Shown: positions 58,090-64,000 of the stretch, one piece after another
Layout: each line of letters starts with the position of its first letter
How positions within the stretch are numbered: the first letter of the stretch is position 1
Assembly (NCBI GenBank): GCA_039707465.1
Contig: CM077651.1
Coordinates: forward strand, 16,658,019-16,722,018
Source: Rhabdophis nuchalis
Lineage: Eukaryota; Chordata; Lepidosauria; Squamata; Natricidae
Direction of reading: 5' to 3'
DNA: 64,000 nucleotides
Position numbers and translations under genes: made by a program
Notes under the pieces: generated by a model
Told to the model about the DNA's origin: nothing
Database searches by the model: none
Seen by the model: the letters and a program-made list of their open reading frames with translations, nothing else

Positions 58090-59054
58090 AATCAAATGCA
58101 TAAAACTGTGCTTTATGTTATAAGAAAGTTTTTGTTAAGTAAAAATGCATACAACCAAATATCTGTGAATCCACAGAGTTATTTAGGGATTTACTTTAAG
58201 CTTGGTGAAAAGAAGGGGGGGAAAATTAATATGGAAAAAAAATCTCTCTCTAACTTAAATGACAAATTTACCCTTAACAGATTTTAAAAACATGAAACTG
58301 TTCAGCACAATATGCTACATTATCTTATGTAACACTTCAAAGTCTATGATGAACTATTAATATTTCCTTGTTGCATATTCACCATTAAGTAAAGAGTGTT
58401 GTGCCAACGCTGTAAAGATTTGCTTTAACAATTAAAAATCAGGCGTGATTGAATAGAAGTCTGACTTTGGCATCCATTCAATATAATGTAAGCAGGGTAG
58501 GTTTCCCATATGCAAACAAAACCCTTTGGTTATTCTATTGAGCAAGGGGATTTATGGAGAGGCGTAAGAAGCATCACACAATTGCTGAAATATTAAATGC
58601 CTGATCGGGTTGCCTGTCTGATTAAACAAGTAACCCATCCGCCTTTCTTGTGGTTAAACAATATGCAGAGATTGAAAGTATCCAGTGAAACCATCCTTTA
58701 ATGCCTGGGCTCGTAATAGATGATAGAACCCTCCGCAATGAAGTGTCCATATTCATTATACTTTTTCATTCTGAACTTGGCAGCGCTGCTTCCCTTATCT
58801 TCCTCTTTCTGCACATAAGCTGCAATGATGAAGGGAGCTTGTAAGGCTGTACATCAGACTGACCCGTTCTTTTATCTCACTTTCCCTTTTGTGTAGTTTG
58901 ACATTAATTAAAATGGCTGGCCTATGTTCTAATAAATATGAGCGCTAAATATGCTGACTTAAGGAAATGCAGAGAGTTGCCTTCCATTCCTTAACCTGAT
59001 GTAATGGGTCTGATTTCTAAGGCTGCATTTTCTATTAAGACATATTGCCCAGTG
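58090..59054. other. Unassigned sequence
   Basis: Nothing was recognised. Confidence 0.4.
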
Positions 59055-59373
59055 CAGGGGTGAGCAACCCATGGCTCTGGAGCTGCATGTGGCTCTTTCC
59101 ACCCTCTGCTACAGCTCACTGTTGCCGGTCGGCTCCACAATTGATAGGGTTAGGGTAGGGCTTTTGGTTAGGTAGAGGAAAAAAGATGGCACACTAGTGT
59201 CACTAGTTCTATGGTGTGGGAACCAGACTTCTGGTTGTCAAGGGAACAAGGATGCCGCAGCAAGACGAGACTATTGTGAAGGAACTGGACTTCTGGTTGG
59301 CTCCAGAATTGAATGAGGGGCTTTTGGTTAGGACCTTTGTGGCTCTTTGAGTGTTTAAGGTTGCCGACCCCTG
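59055..59373. mobile_element. Non-autonomous hAT-type element
   Basis: The ends are caggggtgagcaacc and ggttgccgacccctg. Flanks gcccagtg and gtccaatg match at 6/8. It carries 'tggctcttt' and two copies of 'ggcttttggttagg'. The short TTAGGGTTAGGG-like piece (59148-59165) is part of it. Confidence 0.8.
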
Positions 59374-59861
59374 GTCCAATGTGTTACCAACCAACAACCA
59401 TGGCCAGTTATTTAGTGGGATAAATGGTTGGAGTTTCCATTCTTATATAGTGGTTTTGAATAACATATGTAGAGCTTGCTGGCCTTCAATGTGATGGCTT
59501 CTTGGCTTGATTCCCAGTAATGAGAGGTTCAAGTGTCTAGCCCCTCCCAAGGCTTCAGAAGTTGAGAGTTGGACAACAGATATGCCATCCAAATGACTAC
59601 TAGATAAAACCGCCAAGGGTTTGGAGAGCTTTAGTTAATGCAGGTATCAGTGAAGTAACAATCAGCAGCAGCAGAGATAATAGCAACGATTACTTTTCCT
59701 TTCCTCTCTCTTTCTTTCCTACATGCCAATTCTCTGTCACAAAGTCTATTGGATCACTGTGTTTGACTTACCCTACTTGGGCTCCCATCAGGCTTTGCAA
59801 GATTGGCAAATTCAGGAAACCAGAACCCCTTGGATTTTCCAAAAGATTTCTATTACTAATA
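59374..59861. other. Unassigned sequence
   Basis: Nothing was recognised. Confidence 0.4.
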
Positions 59862-60224
59862 CAGGTAGTCCTTGACTTACAACAGTTTGTTTAGTGACCA
59901 TTCAGTGTTACAACAAGTGACTCATGACCATTATAACATCCTCATGGTCATGTGATCAAAATTCATACACTTGGCAACCGACTCATATTTATGGTGGTTG
60001 CAGTGCCCGAGATTCATGTAACCACTTTTTGTGACCCTCTGACAAGCAAGATCAATGGGGAAACCAGTTTCACTTAACAACCAGGTTACGAATTTAACAA
60101 GTGCAGCAGTTCACTTAACAACTGTGGCAAGAAAGGTCATAAAATGAGGCAAACTCGCAACAAATGTGCCACTGAACAGCAGAAATGTTGGGCCTAACTG
60201 TGATTTTAAGTCAAGGACTACCTT
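59862..60224. mobile_element. Non-autonomous hAT-type element (AGTCCTTGACTTA-end family)
   Basis: It begins caggtagtccttgacttac and ends in inverted orientation 'gtcaaggactacc'. The body has 'ttcacttaacaac' repeats in both orientations. I could not align a clean TSD. Confidence 0.8.
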
Positions 60225-61192
60225 ATGGAATCTTGAAAGTTTGTCAAAACAAGCAAACAAACAGGTCAACTTACACCTGTGGTAGTTAGCATAATTAAGA
60301 TTGAGTTACCTCTCTCTTCTCTGGATTAAGATTCTATAGAAGTCTCAGCTCCTCCTTTGCATTTTTAGGGTATGGTAGACGTTCTATCACAACTACCAAA
60401 GTTGGGATGATTGTTTATGATGATAAAGAGGAACTCTAACACTTTGCTGATGTCTGATGGCTTTTCAAAGTTGTGTAAGCATGATAGCCCTACCTGTACA
60501 ATCTGTTGAAGGAGCGGGTGAGCAACAAAGAGAAAAAAAAACCCCAGTGAGAATAATTATACCTGCAAGACCCTAAGTTGACTGCCTCTCTATTTTTATA
60601 ATATGCATGCCATTATAGTAATGGCCCAGTCAAGAACCAAAAGAATCAATTTGAAGGGTTATTTACCTGAAAAATAGTGTATATGAGCAGGTTTTTCAGG
60701 AAGAATGTCAGAGGGAAAGGCACATACCTATGAACAATTGGACCCTTAGATATACTGGAAGGGCCAGGAAATACTTTAAATTCACTCAGGAACATTTGTT
60801 ATGGTCAGCAAAGAGGATCAGATTGCTCAAAGTGAACTCGTGACACTGCAACACAAATCCTATACTATCTTGGCTGTGTTGCATCATTGATTACATGCCC
60901 TTTGTGGCCACAGCTTGTTTTGGGCAATAAAAATGCAACCATTTTTCATCATTCTGAAGAAAGTACTGAAATCTCATGGAGATCACTGGCTTTACCCATA
61001 ACTGCTGCTAATTTTCAAGTTAGAAATAGAAAGCTGTAAACATTGCAGAAAAAAATATCTTTTTGAGTCTCAGGATGCTAAGGATTTTTCTTGAACTGGG
61101 ATATGGAGAGCAGTTTAATTTGAATCCCTTTTTAAGACTTTTCTCATTACCCCGAGAAATAAAGGTCATTCTCTGAATGAATCTGTAATTGA
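60225..61192. other. Unassigned sequence
   Basis: Nothing was recognised. Confidence 0.4.
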
Positions 61193-61301
61193 GATTGGAC
61201 AACCATTTATCTGAAATGGGAGTTATAGAGTTGCCTGCCTGAGAAGGAGACCTTAGAAAATGTCTAAGGTCTCCTCCAACACTGTTATTCTGTTTTTCTG
61301 T
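61193..61301 (+). mobile_element. CR1 LINE 3' end, very short
   Basis: It reads 'gacaaccatttatctgaaat', then 'ctaaggtctcctccaacact' and an ATTCTG-type end. Confidence 0.75.
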
Positions 61302-61372
61302 AATCAAATCTCATACATGCTTCAAACATTTCTACCCCATTACCAATATCAGTTTAAATCTCTCTACAGACT

Positions 61373-61381
61373 CTATCTATC

Positions 61382-61468
<87 letters not shown>
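61373..61468. repeat. (CTAT)n microsatellite
   Basis: About 23 CTAT units. Confidence 0.96.
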
Positions 61469-61859
61469 ACTGTGTCCATATCAGTTGGAATGACATCTTC
61501 ATATCACAATAAATCATTACCTAGAAATTGACAGACAGACATAAGTACCCAAATGCTCCTAGATTCCATCTGCTATCAAATATATCATATATAGTTTGAG
61601 TCTATGCTATAACCAAATTTGTTCTTGATCTACTTGACATAAATGCTCAATTAGTTGAGTTAATCTAAGCATTCAGATGACTAAACTACCCAATCAATGA
61701 TATAAATACAAATAAAGAGTACATACAGTTCAATTCCCAGAGAGGATCTATGAAAACACGGACTGCAAAAATGGAATAACATTAAATCAGTGGTGGTCAC
61801 CTAGAACATGCAGTTCAAACAACTGAAATACATTATTAATAAGATACAGCCTATACTGA

Positions 61860-62870
61860 ACAATGACATTGCAGTTTCTTAGGCCCTGGATAGCAGGCCC
61901 ATACATGTTAACACAAGAGATGTAAGGCTGCAAGATGGGAACATTCAAGAAAGAAATGGAAGATTTAATACTGGTTGCTCAAGAACAAGCACTACAAACT
62001 AATGACATGAAAGCGAAGATACAAAAATCTACCGACAATTCAATCTGCTGACTTTGCAATGATAAAGTTGAAACTGTTTCACATTTATTATGTGAATGCA
62101 ATAAAATTGTGCTGTCTGATTTCAAAAAGTGGTGAACCTATCCGGACGTCATCACATCCCATTTTTGATGCTCTGTGCATGCACGGAAGGTCCTGTGCAT
62201 GCATGGAGGTGGTGCATGAGCAAAGCAAGCGTGCACGTTCACATTTACAAATTGGTAACAAAAGTAAGTTGATTTCAGCCCTGATTACAAAGCTAGACAT
62301 GACCGAGTTGCTAAATTAATCCACTGGTCAGTGTGTAAAAAATATACTTTACCTGTATCTGAAAAATTATGGGAATACAAAGTAAAAAAAATTTGTTGAA
62401 AAGGAGAAGGTGAAGATCTTGTGGGACTTTTGAATACAGATGAATCATCATTTGGAACACAACATGCCAGATATCACAGTTGTTGAAAACTGAAGTGTAC
62501 AATTTATTGATATCGCTGTACCAGGAGATGCCAGAGTCAAAGAAAAAGAACAGGGGGAAAAATCACAAGATATTGCATTCTGGCCATTGAAACTATGTGA
62601 TTATGGATGAAACATGTAAGAGTGTTACTCATTGTCATCAGGGCACTTGATACCATCTCCAAGAATTTTAAAAAATACATTAAGAAATTGCAGCTTCCTG
62701 CTGTAACACCAGTGGAATTGCAAAAGACTGCGCTATTCAGAACATTGTACATTTTAAGAAGATACTAGGTTGATACCTAGGATGCTGGCAGCAACCCGTA
62801 TCAACCATCGGCACCAGTCAATGATAATTGTGATACATTTTTAAATGTTTAGTTGACTGAGTTTCATGAT
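61860..62870 (+). mobile_element. LINE with restriction-like endonuclease, C-terminal part
   Basis: Joining around the insertion at 62127-62283, the frame reads LVAQEQALQTNDMKAKIQKS, a zinc-finger-like Cys...Cys...His...Cys (IC*LCNDKVETVSHLLCEC, with a stop where Arg is expected), RHDRVAKLIHWSVCKKY, MPDITVVEN and FIDIAVPGDARVKEKE, then IRALDTISKNFKKYIKKL and a LQKTALFRTLYILRR end. The PD...D motif fits the restriction-like endonuclease of the R2/R4/Dong group of LINEs, which lack an AP endonuclease. Several stops and frameshifts show it is dead. It ends with AATAATA repeats. The exact clade is by recall. Confidence 0.7.
62127..62283. mobile_element. Non-autonomous hAT-type element, nested
   Basis: It begins aagtggtgaacc (degenerate CAGTGGTGAA) and ends 'gatttcagccctg'. 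Flanks are atttcaaa (62119-62126) and attacaaa (62284-62291), 7/8, and removing it restores the LINE frame. It contains TGCATGCA-rich sequence. Confidence 0.82.
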
Positions 62871-62919
62871 TAATAAATAATAATAACAATACAATAATAC
62901 TAAATGGGAACCAAGCTCT

Positions 62920-63450
62920 GAACTCTACTTTAACTTCACATCACCACCAAGTACAATACCACAGGTCCCAACAAGTGGACATAAATTTTAGAGGTGCCTT
63001 CACATGCTCTTCCTCTAGTGTTATGCATGTCATCATCTGCCAGCAATACCCCTCAGGATTTTATGTAGGATGAAAAGGACAAATGTTGTGCGAAAGAATT
63101 AATGGATACAAGTTTGACATCAAGACTCAAAAAGGACAAAGCAATATCATAGCATTTAACATCCCAAGACACCCTACATCATACCTCAATGTGATTGCTT
63201 TGGAAAAATGGGACTTTAATAGCATATCCGAGTGAGAAATTGTTGAACTTACATACATCAAAAGGTTTCAGGCAATCTTAGGCTTCAATCAACAAAATGA
63301 GCGGTTTTTTGACACATTACAATTGATAATTGATAAATACTGGCAATCATTCACTGCATAGCCAACCTGTCTAGCCTTCCTCTCCTTCACCTCGCCACAA
63401 TTGAAATCCAACATCAATCTAGCTGTACCACATGTCTGATGAATTGAACT
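62920..63450 (+). pseudogene. Penelope-like element, GIY-YIG endonuclease remnant
   Basis: The translation gives a Cys-containing strand followed by VMHVIICQQYPSGFYVG, a stop in place of a residue, then CERINGYKFDI, IAFNIPRHPTSYLNVIALEK, and EIVELTYIKRFQAILGFNQQ. The order of hydrophobic strand, YPSGFYVG (in place of GIY...YIG), Arg-containing helix, His and Glu fits the GIY-YIG endonuclease at the C-terminus of Penelope-like retroelements. At least two stops make it inactive. The reverse-transcriptase part is not seen upstream: the preceding DNA belongs to another LINE. Confidence is limited because the call rests on motif spacing. Confidence 0.55.
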
Positions 63451-63948
63451 GTATCAAACAAAATAAATAATTTAATACAACTAAAATGCAACTAGATTCC
63501 TTCTGATTTTGCAGATATTATCACATAATTTAAACAAAGGCCATCAGGGTAAATGTATGCCATAGAGATGGTTATGTTAACCATCAGCACAGCAGCATGA
63601 TTGTTGTATTGTGTGGTGAACCTTATGGTGTCTCCATTCATGTGGCTTTCAGTTTGTGCGATGAGGTTTTCTGCTCTAGCACTTAATCATATAATCTCTG
63701 TTAACCAAGTTTGTCTTTACTCAAAAAGAAATGTGAAGAAGAAACAAAACTCTAGCTCAATGCAGGAAGTTCTGGGATCCAAGAACTCTTCCAGGTTCAT
63801 TGCTGATTTCAGACCATTAAAGTCCTTTATTTAAAAGTTCCCTTTTGTATGAAGTGTTCCTGCATTTGTCTTCCCAATTGTCTCACCTGGACAATGTTAA
63901 TTATGTAAAAATAATTGATCCAATAGAAATGCTAAACATACATTAATG

Positions 63949-64000
63949 CAGTGGTGGGTTTCTGCAGGCTCGCACCTACTCGCGAGAGCCGGTTGGTGAA
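63949..64000 (-). mobile_element. Start of a hAT-type element, cut by the window end
   Basis: It begins cagtggtgggtttctgcagg and continues as in 49645 and 55919, the family that carries the (GAAA)n tract. Confidence 0.9.

Noticed and set aside
59148..59165. Interstitial telomere repeat
   Set aside because: Only about two TTAGGG-like units, and they belong to a hAT-type element.

Overview
This window looks like non-coding nuclear DNA from a squamate reptile, most likely an advanced (colubroid) snake. The evidence is AT-rich sequence, CR1 LINE 3' ends that run into pentanucleotide microsatellites including (ATTCT)n, very frequent (CTAT)n/(GATA)n tracts, L2- and L1-type LINE remnants, tRNA-derived SINEs with A and B boxes, and many short non-autonomous DNA transposons with 8-bp target-site duplications (TSDs). 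No host protein-coding exon, rRNA, true tRNA gene, CRISPR array or prokaryotic feature could be supported. The species call is inference from repeat content.

Layout. 0-6.1 kb: a (CTAT)n tract, a CR1 with a SINE in it, an internally deleted L2, then a CR1 (4635-5838) carrying three separate DNA-transposon insertions, and a SINE. 6-12 kb: mostly unassigned, with a (TTC)n/(TTCTGC)n tract, a 600-bp polypyrimidine block and two palindromic retroelement ends. 11.8-17.9 kb: three full-length tRNA-SINEs with clear TSDs (one holding an L2), three hAT-type elements and a CR1. 19.3-23.1 kb: SINE-like repeats, two hAT-type elements, a 5'-truncated L1 with TSD, and a CR1 with an (ACTAA)n tail. 24-33.7 kb: more DNA elements, a (GATA)n/(GGCA)n tract, a SINE interrupted by a hAT-type element that itself contains an L2, and a second CR1 nearly identical to the one at 22.4 kb. 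33.7-49 kb: the least repetitive part, with AT-rich blocks of 1-3.6 kb in which I recognise nothing. 49.6-60.2 kb: dense again, with hAT-type elements, an LTR, CR1 pieces and a local duplication next to a transposon end. 61-64 kb: the C-terminal part of a LINE with a restriction-like endonuclease, followed directly by a Penelope-like GIY-YIG remnant, and the start of a hAT-type element cut by the window end.

The most notable pattern is that three sequence-unrelated palindromic repeat families (eight copies) carry a hammerhead-ribozyme-like core. The best copies have CUGANGA (one with its first base changed), exactly 19 nt that fold as a 5-6-bp stem with a 6-nt loop, then GAAA. Hammerhead ribozymes are known from Penelope-like retroelements, and a Penelope-like coding remnant is present at 62.9-63.4 kb. 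Other items worth checking are a DNA transposon that carries a tetranucleotide microsatellite inside it (three complete copies plus a partial one), different pentanucleotide arrays at the 3' ends of different CR1 copies, and a 33-bp templated insertion inside a SINE.
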